Positions 1 to 11,491 of a stretch of 64,000 bases of DNA are shown here, piece by piece. The position numbers and the translations under genes were made by a program. The stretch is from contig JAXGGA010000037.1 in NCBI GenBank assembly GCA_038373865.1, positions 248,001-312,000 on the forward strand, given 5' to 3'. The stretch comes from Uloborus plumipes (taxonomy: Eukaryota; Arthropoda; Arachnida; Araneae; Uloboridae). Position 1 is the stretch's first letter. The number at the start of each line of letters is the position of its first letter. The notes under the pieces are model-generated. The model saw nothing but the letters and a program-made list of their open reading frames with translations. It made no database searches and was not told the origin of the DNA.

Positions 1-2139
1 GTTAAAAATCGACTCATGTTATATATAGACACACACACTATATACATGTATATATATATATATATATACACATATACAGACAGATTGATAGATATACATA
101 CACCAGTGCAAAACAAGCATAGCAATTTAAAACTACTGCGGCTTTTAAAGGCGGTAAATGATATCTTCAATAATCGCATATCTTATAAGGATCAAAAAGG
201 AGCCCTGTTCTAACCGTGGAAGACTGACCTTGGAAAGGCCCCCTGCCTAACTTTCTCTGCTCTTCCGCCTAGGTGACAGCCTAAATTGTCGCCTTGGGCT
301 TGTCATCGGACCACCTAGGCAAAAGGCACCTCGAGCCATCATTTCTTCGATGGAAGCTATAAGACGTAGATACGCGAGGACTCTCCTCCTGCACTCCGAT
401 GGCTTGTTTAGTATCCATTTTGATATAATAATTCATATCGCAGTGCCTCTTTATCTTCGGGGTTTACTTTACAAATTAGCTTAACAGTTACTGATATATT
501 CCTATAATTAGATATGGGTTTTATCGTATGTATTGGTTACTGTTTTATTTTTCACTTTGTTCTGAAAGGGATGTTTTATGCAAATGAGGGTTTTATGCAA
601 AAAGCCTTACAAAAGTCTGTAGTTGAATGACTTTTGCAGAATGGATGAATCTTTTACAAGTTAGAAAAGTAAAGCTAATTATTAAAATAAAGCTTATTAT
701 AGCTAATATATAAATCTCATAATCTATTAGCTTAATATCATCATTTTTAGAAATTAGTAATAGTATTTGGAATAAATAAAAACGGCATGATTTGATGTTT
801 ATTATAATGAATGACAGTAGCAAAATTTTTAAGAATGCATTTTTGCACTAAAAATATCATTCAGAAAATGTTTGTAAATTTTGTTATTAATTACAAAGAA
901 ATTTGGGCAAGTATTCTCTTAATGTATGAGGAAAAGAATCGCGTTCACGATTGTTCCATACTGAAACATCTTGACTATTCATGTGAATGAGTGATTGTAT
1001 TCTTAAAGTCACACGGTGTTACTTTTTTTAAATTAAGGTAAACTTTCTTGTTTTCTATGAGGCAATAAAAGTATACCATTAATAATACATCCATGTAGTT
1101 GATTATACTTCAAAAATAATAAATAACGTTATTTATTTCTAGTTGGAGCTTTTAGTTTTAAATGCTTTTAGCAGTTAATTATTTTTTCTTGTATGTCCAT
1201 TAAAAGTACTCTGAGACGTTTTAAATTTCAAGCTAACTTCTTTATCAACATCCAATAAAGATATTAATTTAAATCTTTCTTTTTTTTCTTAATCTAAGAA
1301 CAAATTAAAATATTTTTACTCTTCGTCTACTTAAAAGCAGAAATTTAAAATAAAAGATGCCGAAAAGAAATATGAAAATCTATAGCACATCTTGTTGGTT
1401 GATTGAATGCTGAATAAAAATTGAATGAATTGAATTTAACTCCAAACAACAGCAAAATAGAGGGATAATGCACATACAGTTTTAGAAAGCGAAAATATTG
1501 GACCATTCTTGAAATAGTTTAAGCTACTTTTCTGCGAGTTTTGGTTTTAATTCATTTTCAATAAAAATTTTAAAAATGCAAATATATGCCACATTTTAAT
1601 GATACAAATAAACCAATCTTACTATTCATTAAATATTAATATAATTTTCTGAAGTATCTAATATTCTTTCAGTACTTATGTCAAGACTTACTGTACAATT
1701 TTCGCTGCATTTTGTACAGTATTGATTGCAGCAAAACTGAATGATAAAAAATAAACTTATTCCTTTCTCTTTCTTTTTTAATCTTTTTTTCTGTAGTATG
1801 CAGGATAAAAAAGAAATATTTTCAGCATTTTGAAAACGCATATCAAAAGAAGTATTTTAAGCAAGAGTTTGATCAAAATGCCGTTTTAAAAACACAACTG
1901 CTTCTTGGGAAATGATGAAATTTGCGGTTACAAAATTGGTCAAACACAAGGAGCTTGATGAAACATCATCCATTTGAATAAAATTCATCGAAAAAACCTT
2001 GTAATGAAAAGTTAATTCAAAATAGTAACTTTATAAATACAATGCTTTTCTTGGGGAAACGCACCAATTCAAAAACGAGAAAATATTAGATTAACGCTTA
2101 TAAAATTCTCTACTTCAACACATAATACGAAACACTGTT
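1..2139. other. Abd-B intron, left-edge stretch without genes
   Basis: This stretch lies downstream of the Abd-B exon 1 donor, so it is presumed to be intron 1. A TA microsatellite sits at about 47-69. A GC-richer patch at about 200-420 contains several CCTAGG-type words (cgcctaggtgacag, accacctaggcaaaagg); I do not recognise it as coding or as a known element. The rest is AT-rich and featureless. The open frames here are short, low-complexity and unrelated to any family I know. Confidence 0.5.
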
Positions 2140-3145
2140 TATTTAAAATGTTAAACACACAATTAACGCTGCTTTTCAATAAGTTAATGTGAAAGAAAAA
2201 TCGTGTAATTGCACTTTTATAAAGTGGAGATAAGAGTTAAATCTTCATTTGTACAGGTATAATTCTGTAATTAACACATAAAGTGGCAAAGAAATGTTTC
2301 AGTAATAAAATAGAAGTTAAAGAGTTTCTTTTAATTATTAAATTTTCTTTTAATTTTTAAAAAGTTACTCACGCAAGTAGCCGTGTTTTTCAATAATTTA
2401 ATATGAAAGAAAAATTGTGTTTTAACTAAGAATTAAATCTTCATTTGGAAAGGTATAATTCTGGAACGAACACGTGAAGTAGCAAGAAAATGTTTAGTTG
2501 TATATTATCTTTTAAGTTACATATTATCTTTCAATGTGCATGTATAAGATGAAACACTAATTTTTACCGTAGTTACCCAAGCAATTAACAGTTTTTCAAT
2601 AATTTCTAAGTAAAGGAAAAATCGTAAGCTTACATTTTTTCTAAGTATATAGACAGTAATTAAATCTTCATTTGGAAAGGTATAATTCAGTAATAAACAC
2701 GTAAAGTGGCAAAACAATTCTTCCGTTGCAAAATAGAAGTTAAATATTCTCTTTTAATATGCATACATGAAATGAGACATCGATTTATAATAAGTTACTC
2801 AAGCAATTAGATATGTTTTCCAATAATTTAATATGAAAGAAAATTCATGTGCTTGCATTTTTATCAAATGGAGATAAGAATTAAATCTTCATCTGGAAAG
2901 GTATAGTTCTGTAACGAATGCCGCAAAAAAATGTTTCAGTTGTAAAGTAAAAGTTAAAGATTCTCTTTTAATATACATGTATAAGATGAGACACTGACTT
3001 TTCAAAAGTTATTCACTCAAACAGCCGTGTTTTTCAATAATTTAATATGAAAAAAATCGTGTGTTTTTACTAAGTACAGATAGGAATTAAATCTTCATCT
3101 GAAAAGGTAGAATTCGGTAACGAACACGTAAAGTGGGAAGAACGC
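2140..3145. repeat. Degenerate tandem repeat, about 200-230 bp unit, five copies
   Basis: Five successive copies share the core ttaaatcttcatytggaaag, starting at 2237, 2433, 2660, 2881 and 3087, so the period is 196-227 bp. Each copy also carries a ttttcaataatttaatatgaaag block before the core, an aacgaacacgtaaagtggc block after it, and a ttctcttttaatatacatg block further on. Spacing varies through small indels and the copies have diverged noticeably, so this is an old local minisatellite inside the Abd-B intron rather than a recent expansion. No open frame persists through the units. Confidence 0.8.
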
Positions 3146-3149
3146 TGCT

Positions 3150-3420
3150 GCAGGAGATCCTTTTTATTGGCGTTTTATGACTATAACAGCAACAGCCTTG
3201 GGGTTAAGAATAGATTGGACGAAAAAGCAATAAGACGCGATCGAAGAAACCCAGGGGAGCTTTACCGCCGTCCCCTAAAGCGATGAAAGCCCCGAAACTT
3301 CGGGAGGTTCTAAACCAAAAAACTGCCCTCACGCTTATATGCGTTATTCACGCGATATTTCTTGTTTCAGCTGCAATTATTTCGCAAAAAGCTTAAACTT
3401 GCGTTATTTAGCTCTTTTTA
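3150..3420. promoter_or_regulatory. GC-richer intronic island, candidate enhancer
   Basis: This segment ends the tandem array abruptly and is much richer in GC than the surrounding intron. It contains ttttattggcg followed by ttttatgac, both TTTAT-core words of the kind bound by posterior Hox and Caudal proteins. It also has the palindrome cccgaaacttcggg (about 3292-3305) and the related words acgcttatatgcgttattcacgcg. It has no reading frame of note and no transposon terminus that I can see. Regulatory function is an inference from composition and location only. Confidence 0.3.
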
Positions 3421-5938
3421 ATAATTAATTGGCGCTATCAATCGACAGAAATGTAAGGTTTGAGACGGATAGGTCTAAATGTGTTTCAAAATGAGGATAT
3501 TAATATTTATGATTTTTTTTTTTCTTGGACGATTTTATTCGCATTAAAATGAATCTTAGGAACATGATTATTGTTTGTTCATGCACATGAAAATATGAAT
3601 TAAAATGATTTCATACTTTGGAATTAATAAAACCCATCTTTACGAGTATTTACACATAACGACAAAGTAGTGTCTTCTTTTATGTACTAGCACTGCGTAA
3701 ATGCCGTTCAAAATAAGTTTTAAAACTGAAATTCAAATTGAAGCATTCGGCATTTTTTTTTAATTATTATTTTTTCCCCATGTTATATATGAAGATCAGG
3801 TTACAGAAATATGAGCAACATTTTTGTTACTCAATGAAAAACTTATTTAGAGCTGAAAATTTACCAATGAATATTTTAAAAGGTATCTGACCGAATTCTG
3901 AAAAGACTCAACATGCTGTAGTCCTCTGTTAAAGCATTAATTAAAGTCTTTACTGAAATTCATTTTCGAATGGTTAACCTCGTGTAAATACGCTCAATTT
4001 GATCTTAGTTTTGAACTGTTTCGAAGAAACTATTTCTTGTTGTTTATTTACAAACCAAATCCGGCTTTTGCGAGAATATTTCTAAGATTTCATATTTTTC
4101 TCTAGATACCATTTGAGTTTGTTTAGTAGTTTGGCTTTAATTTTTTGTTTCAGTAATACTGAAAAAGAGTCAAAAATGACTGACATTTCAGCATAAGTTG
4201 CCTATTAGCGTTTTTTATGAGCGTAATTTTAGCAGAATAGAAAAAAAAAAGATTTGAAAAAGAAAGAAAAACAAAAAGAGAGAGATGTTTCTTTCCATAA
4301 TATGGACGAAACATACGAGAAGATATTTGCATACTTAAGCTTTTGCTGCAGCAATTTTTACTTTTCGAGGTTTACAACATTTTGTTCTAAATATGTGATG
4401 ATTGGTGAAATCGCTTTCCACTTTACATTCAGCACTGACATGTGCGTACATAGAAAATGTGCTACAACAATTACAATTTTTTAAATCAAACTGCTAATAA
4501 TATTTTGACATTAATAAAAGAAGTGATATTAAAATGATTTCCTGGAAAGTGTTCAAATTTTAAAAATAGAGAGTAGGAAAAAATGTTTTTTTTTTTTTTT
4601 TTTTTTATTAGCTGCGTGCATGCATCTTTTTTGTTGCTTCCTCTGGATTTTCTTAGGTAGAGACTTCTTGCGGTTAAATCAATAACAAAATGCGCAAGTT
4701 GTTGCAAGTAATACAAACAAATTTAATTCAGCTCTTTTTACTTTCAAAATTGATGTATAATACTTTGCGTTGAGTTTATAAGCAAAATGTACTGAATCAA
4801 AGTAGAGAACTAGATACAATTTTTAAGATACATGAAAATAAATGCATAATAATACTAAGGAGCTTCCAAATAATCCTAACTAAATGGCGATATTTTAACA
4901 TCATACAAATGCTTTATATTATGTATGGCAAACCCATGCTATTCATGGCACACAAGTTCGCTCTTTTTTTTTTAAATTTTAAATTAAGATTAAATTCTAA
5001 TTGTATTTTGAAAGATAAATGAATTTTATGCCCTCATAAACTGTTTACAGTTTCAACTTTTTCAGTGAGAGGTCTTCTGAATAATTATCAACGAACGAAA
5101 ATGAGCTATTGAATATGTTATGCGAATATTTCAAATACAAATATGTTTAAAATCGCAGGCAATTTCTCAAAAAAATCAGCTCGTAATGAGATTTTTGAAA
5201 CAAATTATTGTACTTCAATTTGCGCTTAAAATTCAATCATAATACATTAATAAATGAGCACTTTATTCACATTGAAAATAAAGAATCACGTAAAGAAACT
5301 AATATGGTTGAGGAGAGTGAGCAAAAAAGTAGTTCCAGTACGTAAGAAAATTAGTGACATACGTAAAAGAAGTAAAGAAATAAGCAAGAGGAATAAAGAA
5401 GGAAACAAAGCGCTTCTATGTGTATTTTTCACACCTTTTTTATGTGATAAGTTTTTCTCTAGATTCTAAAAATTCCTGTTCTAAGTGGTCAAAAGTGGTC
5501 CTATTCTAAGTGGAGTGCTGTTTTAAGTGGTTCAAAAATAGTATTTTTATAATATTTGTGGGTATTTTTGGAATTTCATTTAAAGCTAGGATCTTTTAAG
5601 GTGATGATATATCATAATAAGATGATGGTATCATCAAAATTGATGCCTATTTTCAATGAGACTAATAATTTGCAACACTTAGACAAAATTAAAAACAAAA
5701 TCCTCAAACATATATGATTTTATTTAACTTGATCTAGTTATTTTTAGCACATGAAAAAAATAGTGGGATTCTAATAAATAGCTGGGAGAAACAATAAGCT
5801 ATATAAAATGTATACATACATACAGCAAATTTGACTTTTACCCGGTTTTTCTTTTTTTCTTTTTTTTTTTAACACGCTGCTATATGAAAAAAATGCTAAG
5901 AATGAATTAATTAAGAAATTCAAGTGCAAACATTAGTT
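3421..5938. other. Abd-B intron, no gene seen
   Basis: AT-rich intronic sequence with homopolymer tracts, including a long T run near 4585-4606. At 5470-5545 a short phrase of the form ttctaagtggtc or ttttaagtgg recurs about four times in 75 bp. The open frames are AT-biased and resemble nothing known. Confidence 0.5.
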
Positions 5939-6500
5939 TCGACAGAATAGTTTTAGCTTATTGCAAGAAACAAAATAATCAAATTCTATATCAATGTAGC
6001 TTTTTTTTTTCAATTTCTTCTTTATTTTGTCGACGTATTAGAAATATTTGTAGTTCAATAAGAAATGCACATTGAAACTTTTGTTACAAATAAATTGCCA
6101 GTTTGATAATCAACAGATAATCAGTCCATCAATGTAGCTTTCATGCTGACGCATTAGACACATTTGTAGTTTAATAAAAAAGCACATTGAGCTTTATTTG
6201 CTAATGGTAAAACGTCTAATTTAACAAACAATTTTTCTGAGGCATTAGAGATATTAGTAGTTGAGCAAGAAAAGTGTACTGCAACTTTATTTGCTTGTTT
6301 TTAACGTTATTAATTTAATTAAAAAAAACATTTTTCTTCAATATACCTTTTTGCGAACACCTTAGCGATATTTATAATTCCATCGGAAAAGAATACTAAA
6401 ACTTTATTTGCTTACTGTAAAACTGGTAATTTAATAAGCAAATTCGCCATCAATGTAGCTCTTTTTCGCTGACACTTTAAACATTTTTTAAAATAAATTG
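5939..6500. repeat. Degenerate tandem repeat, about 110-130 bp unit
   Basis: About four to five diverged copies of a unit containing catcaatgtagctttt, then gacgcattagaaatatttgtagtt, then aagcacattgaaactttatttgcta, then ggtaatttaataagcaaatt. Recognisable starts are near 5992, 6130, 6235, 6345 and 6450. Divergence between copies is high, so this is an old local expansion within the Abd-B intron. No coding potential was seen. Confidence 0.65.
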
Positions 6501-7999
6501 AAAAAGAACAACTTTGACGTTAAATTGACATATTTTAAAATGTTTTTTATTGCATACCTGAATAGAATGAAATATTTTATGAGAAGAGGAATCTCTGATT
6601 TTCAATATCTCAGATTAAAAAATAAATAAACATAAAAATTAAAAAGATTCAAAGTTGGATAACTGAATTGCGACTCATTTGAAATCACCCTAGTTCTCTG
6701 TTGTAAATATTACATAAAACGAAATTCTTATGTGATAAAACTAACAAAATAATCGAATAACTGAATCACAAAACAACATACATTATTTTGAAATGAGAAG
6801 GGAATTCCTATATAACACTTAAATTCCTTAAGTTGTTGTCACAAAAAAATTTCGCTGAAATTGCATTACAAATGTATAATGCATATTTACATGAGTTTTT
6901 CTGTGATTAATAAAATCATTCTTGATAAAATTTTCAAACTTTTTGCATACAACTGCTTATCCACTGCTGATGAGTAGTCGTAATTTTTACCCAACCGTGA
7001 AGCTTTGTTTTTATTTTTTGTTTAATTAATTTGAAAATTATTCAACTTTTATTCAGTGCTTGTACTTTTACCAACTTATACAAATTTTCCATAATATCTA
7101 CAAAATAACTTCTGTTTTAAAAATAAGAATAAATAAGCGATGCATCATTTCATATGCCTTTTTGTTCTTTACAGTAGTTTCATGACATATATGTCACTTG
7201 TCAAAAGACAAACAAAAATAATTATATGGGCGGATTTTAAGGAATTTTCACGATAATCGACTCCAGTTAAAAATATGCTCAAATAAATTCTTTCCGTTAA
7301 ACAGTACACGATTCCTCAATATTTTCTAACATTTGACGATGAAAATAAATGTGTAACTGAACCAATGTAGTCTTCATCTGATTTTCATTCGCTCAAAGGC
7401 AATGTGACGAACAAAAATTATAAGTTGAGTACTTAAGAAGTGCATAGCTTGATCTATAACACAATAACAAAAATACTAAACTTAAAGTATAATAATACTA
7501 AACCTATCGAAAGATTAAATTTATGAGGGAAGGATGCAACTACCCGATGTGGGAATTACAAGCGCATTCAAAGAAATATTTTAAAGAGGGTTACTTTCAA
7601 AGTGCAAGAATTTATTTTTGTAGCTCCTTATAAGTAATCGAAAACTGTTCAAAAAATTATAATGTCGGTTTCAAACATACAATTCTTTTTCAACATACAT
7701 TTTATCAAAAATTATGTCTTTAAGATGAGGTTATTTTTTCTGCAAATGATAATGAATCTGCAAATGCCACAAAATTTGCAAAAGAAAAGAGAAGAAAAAC
7801 GCAAGCTATGAGTAATAAAAATAACCCACAGGGAGAAAGAAAAAAATACTTGGGTTGTTAACGATGCACGAAAGAAATTTCTAAACAAATGTCAATAAAG
7901 AATTATTGAAAAATAGAGAATTTTACATCGAGAAATAATTAATTGAGAAATGGTAGTTCCTTAAAGAAGCCAATAAATATTTCCTCTAGAATTTCTATG
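6501..7999. other. Abd-B intron, no gene seen
   Basis: AT-rich sequence with no recognised gene, transposon terminus or RNA gene. Open frames are below 60 codons or compositionally biased. Confidence 0.5.
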
Positions 8000-8800
8000 C
8001 GGAAAATGAGACTGTTGAGGGGGTTTTAACCCTTTGAGGTGCAGTTTTTATGCAAATTTTTCCAATAAGAAAACTGTAGATTGTCAAATAAAGCCTTTGA
8101 GGGTGTCATTTCTCTGTAGTATCTCTGCTTCTCAAAGTATCTCTGTGAATAATTAACTTGAAATATGCAGAAACTCTCACAGACAGACATTAACTCTTTG
8201 CGAAGTAGTTTCTTAACACACTCTACAAGTATGTTTGAAATCTCTATATTGTAAAGCATAAAAAGTTAACCTTTGGAACATGGTTTTTCAACCGTATCAA
8301 CATGAATCTCAGAATTCCTACATGGAAAATGTAGAACTATTTTTAGTCGTCTGATTATGTGATTATTTTAGTAATAATATCTACAAGTAGTTATGAGTTT
8401 GTAGTGATAAAATAGAAAATGCTTAAAAACTATCCCATGAGGATGTAGATGCTTAACAATATCAATTTCCTCATTAGTTTCTGCTAGTTTGTACATCGTA
8501 AATGAATAAGAAGGAAAGGTTTCTAATCTCTAAGGGGGGTATCTTCTCAGTAAAATCTAGAATACCTCTTAGGAGAGATTGCTAAGGGTATTTTTTAGCA
8601 AAGGTAATTTTTAGCAAAATGTTCTTTTCCTACAGTTTTTGCTAGTTTGTAGAGTGAAAATTAAAATCATTGAACGGTTTTTACGCTCTGAAGGGTACTT
8701 CACATTAATGTCTAAAAGTATCTATGATAGTTTTATTTATTTATTTTTTGTGAAGAATGAAAAAGGCTGTAGGGTTTTTAACATTTGGGGTGCACTAATG
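8000..8800. repeat. Weak degenerate repetition in the Abd-B intron
   Basis: Phrases recur at irregular spacing: gttttaaccctttgaggtgca near 8024, gttaacctttggaac near 8267 and gtttttaacatttggggtgca near 8775. Likewise gctagtttgtacatcgtaaat near 8483 and gctagtttgtagagtgaaaat near 8641. This suggests a strongly decayed tandem array, but the unit boundaries cannot be fixed by eye. Confidence 0.35.
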
Positions 8801-8967
8801 GGTTATGTATCTCAAAACCCGACTAACGAAAGTCATATGATCGCTACTTTGCAGGAGAGAGTAAAGTCGTTTGTCTGGTACAGACAAAGCTTGAGATTCA
8901 CACGCTCTTATATATAACAATAGTTAATAGTTATGAAGGATTTTTAATTTTAAGAATGAAATTGGTA

Positions 8968-8975
8968 TGACGTCA
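8968..8975. promoter_or_regulatory. CRE-type palindrome TGACGTCA
   Basis: A perfect TGACGTCA palindrome, the consensus CREB/ATF site, about 360 bp inside the intron after Abd-B exon 1. It is embedded in AT-rich sequence and followed by cgcgg. The word could occur by chance; function is inferred only. Confidence 0.25.
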
Positions 8976-9332
8976 CGCGGAATAAGATTCTACAAGCTAA
9001 GCGTGCAGCTGAAAAAGCAGGTATCTCCAACTGTTTGATCCAATACTTAGGTATTCCAACATCGTGAGAGTCAGAGAGATTGAAAATAGTCACCTAAACA
9101 GTTTAAAGAAATCAGGAAAAGTTATAACTGATATCTTTTCACATTGACAGACACGTGGGTTTTTCTTTTTTTTTTTCACGAAACACAAATCAAGTCACCA
9201 ACAGATCAGGAAATCTTTTTACATCGACATAAATGTGGGGTGTTTTGGAGATAGCTACTTTTGCAGCTCATAGAATGCAGTAATATCGGCGTTTTTGTGC
9301 TTAGGTTAGTCTGGTAGAGAGTGGTCGCTTAC

Positions 9333-9858
9333 CTGAGGCGGTCTGGACGTAGGTGGTGGGGCAGTGGACTTCGCCGGAGAAGCTCCTGAGTCCGTAGGCG
9401 TCCGTCTGCGGGTATCCGGCGTCGGGGCCCCGGGCCCGCTCGTCCGGGAAGTAGGAGACGGGCTGCGGGTCGACGCGCGCCCCAGCGTAGGGCGCGTAGC
9501 CGCACCAGGACTGCGCAGCGCCGAAGGGCGGCTGCTCGACGGCGCTGGGGCCCGCGGCCTCGTACGAGTTCGACCAGAACTTGAGCGGGGCGCTCGGGGC
9601 CGGCTTGGCGCTGTAGTAGTATCCGGCATCCCGCACCGAGCCGCACGGGTACTGGGGCACGTGGTCGACGAAGGCGGACTCCGGGTACCCGGCCGCCCCC
9701 CACTGTCCGTTGCCGTGCCGGATGACGCCGTCCGCGCCGCATTCGGGCGCCGGGTAGCTGGTGGGCGTGAGCCGCTTGGCTGGGATGTGCAGGGGCTGCA
9801 GGGACTCGCCGCCGCCGGCCGGCCGGCTCGCCTCGTCGTAGATGCCGCCGCCGTTCAT
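9333..9858 (-). CDS. Abd-B: Abdominal-B Hox transcription factor, first coding exon
   Basis: This exon encodes the N-terminal, homeobox-free half of the posterior Hox protein Abd-B, a nuclear DNA-binding factor that specifies posterior segments. Translation from the ATG at 9858 gives 175 residues plus one nucleotide of a split codon. The start is chosen because it follows a GACGACG context and begins the conserved region; the frame is also open upstream to 10017 without an obvious better Met. Diagnostic blocks are LHIPAKR at residues 23-29, matching the Abd-B LHIPA motif; a body rich in Tyr, Pro, Ala and Trp with RHGNGQW (48-54); and YGLRSFSGEV (155-164), resembling the conserved block before the Abd-B homeodomain. 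The exon ends CAG|GTAAGC, a perfect donor with GT at 9332-9331, phase 1. The homeodomain must be encoded left of the window, since no homeobox is present in 1-9332. The exon is GC-rich, like a CpG island, in sharp contrast to its surroundings, and it has long shadow frames on both strands. Family assignment is strong; the precise start is less sure. Confidence 0.9.
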
Positions 9859-10760
9859 CGTCGTCGCCTCCGCCGCCGCGCTCGTTGCCAGCGCCGGCCG
9901 CGTCTCTGCGTAGCCTTCCTCCTCGCTAAACCTAGAGCATCGTTCGGAGAAGGGGGGAGGGGTGGGGAAGGAAAAAATCACGTGATCAACAAACTGACCA
10001 GGTAGGCACAAAAACACACTCCCGATCGCTCTTACTCACGACTCAAGCATACCATTTGACACTTTAAAAAACAAAACAGAAATGTCTTGCCAAAGTTCTT
10101 ACCGGACTGGGGCCCATCGCCTCAAACGACTGAATATCCGCTTTCAAAATGCAACTACCTTTATCTCAGTCTCGAAATAATGACACTCAGTTAACAAAAA
10201 CAATCATCATTAATTAACATTTAAGCTCTCCCTGATTAATCTGCAATAGAAGAACTGTTAAACAGAAGGGCAAAGAAAGGGGACAAGACCCTCACCAATT
10301 AATTTTCATCTTGGTCACGGTTGAGTTGTTCGACAAAATCCCACAGGAATATCCATGAAGATATTTTTAAAGAGGTGCAACCACCCCTAAAACAGAACTT
10401 AAGTTTCAGGAACAGACAGTCCGCAGCGAGTATGGAAGGCAAACATAGTGCGACAGCCTTAACACGAGTGCCCGGCACGGAAGATTTTCGCGTGTATTTA
10501 CGTTGAAACGGATTCTTGTGTGAGCACCGCGTGCATTGGAGTTTCTAAGCACTCTCGGGCTGAGCGGGCGGAGGGGGGTCGTTCTAGAAGAGAAGGGGGG
10601 GAGAGAGCTGGACTTTCGTTCGTTCTCGTCTCTCCGCGGCTCACCAAACAGAAGAAACGATAGGAGAAAGCGTTTCGCCGGCTTTTCATTGGTCGCTCGA
10701 TGTCACGTGGCACAGCTGGCGTTGCTAGAGCCGGGGGAGGTAAATATTATTTGTTTCTAC
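9859..10760 (-). promoter_or_regulatory. Abd-B: Abd-B 5'UTR and GC-rich promoter region
   Basis: This region upstream of the Abd-B start is GC-rich and CpG-rich in two blocks (9860-9975 and 10500-10740). On the minus strand there is an inverted CCAAT box (attgg on plus at 10688-10692), an E-box CACGTG at 10704-10709 and CAGCTG at 10713-10718, with no clear TATA, as expected of a developmental CpG-type promoter. A 5'UTR intron is possible: a good donor tccg|gtaaga has its GT at 10102-10101, another GTGAGT lies near 10036, and a long pyrimidine tract at about 9938-9965 precedes ctctag near 9932. The transcription start cannot be read from sequence alone. Confidence 0.5.
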
Positions 10761-11491
10761 AGAGCGTGTGTCGGAAAAAACTGAACTTTTCAAAACCGAT
10801 ATTAATGGAGTTTTTTACTTTCGATTTTTCTTCTTCAAACAAGATACCTTCACTCCATGTGCGCATATTTGTACAGGGAAGAAATTGAACTTTTTTTTTT
10901 CTTGTTGAATGGGAAATTTGATGTATTAAGTTTGAATAATTTAAAATTTTACAATGCCTAAAAACAATCAAAGAAAATCTTCCATGCGAGAAAAATGTCA
11001 CTTCTTTTTATCTTTACTTATTAATTGGTGTTTTATTTGCGCAAATTCTTTAAAAGACAGAATAAATGGAAAGAAATCATTAAAAGAAATCAATCAAAAA
11101 TTATTTCGATATTGTGAGCATTCGTGTTCATATTATTCGGAGTTGCATTACAAAACAGCTAAGTTTTGGAAACAGAAATTAAACTGAAAATTCCTTTATC
11201 ATGGTGCAAATTTTTCAGCAATTTATGACATTTTGCTACGTTATTTGTTCAGTTATTTATTTATTTATTTTTTAATTCTACACCGAACATCGGTGGCTTC
11301 TTTTGCCGAAAGATCTCAGCCGGAATGAAAAGTCGCGAAGATGAAAAGGAAGAAGCGAAAAAGCGAGATCGAAACTAAATGACGGAAAGACCATGGTGCT
11401 GCCATCTAGTTTCTAAACATAGTACTGAACCCTTTCTGTTTCACTCTCCTCTGAAAATTAGATAGATATAAGAGAAAAATTGCATTTTCTC
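10761..11491. other. Abd-B upstream flank, no gene seen
   Basis: AT-rich sequence immediately upstream of the Abd-B promoter. Overlapping short frames on both strands (10747-11187) have no recognisable domain and look like AT-biased noise. One CTCF-like word occurs at 11396-11409 and is listed separately. Confidence 0.45.
11396..11409 (-). promoter_or_regulatory. CTCF-like site CTAGATGGCAGCAC
   Basis: The minus strand reads CTAGATGGCAGCAC, which fits the YAGRKGGC core of the CTCF motif and shares TAGATGGCAGCAC with a second site at 28445-28458. It lies about 650 bp upstream of the presumed Abd-B promoter. CTCF is a known boundary factor in Hox complexes; binding here is inferred. Confidence 0.3.

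Noticed and set aside
2140..6500. CRISPR-like arrays
   Set aside because: Repeats are long, degenerate and directly abutting without unique spacers of constant length, in a eukaryotic Hox intron.
1..9332. Abd-B homeobox exon within the intron
   Set aside because: I looked on the minus strand for the WFQNRRMK-type coding pattern and found none; no frame of suitable length carries a homeodomain.
9306..10005. Long open frames on both strands overlapping Abd-B exon 1 (for example 9364-10005 plus, 9329-9742 minus)
   Set aside because: They arise from the GC-rich codon bias of the real exon, read as Arg/Pro/Gly/Ala-rich strings, and show no domain; only the frame with LHIPAKR and the YGLRSFSGEV block makes sense.
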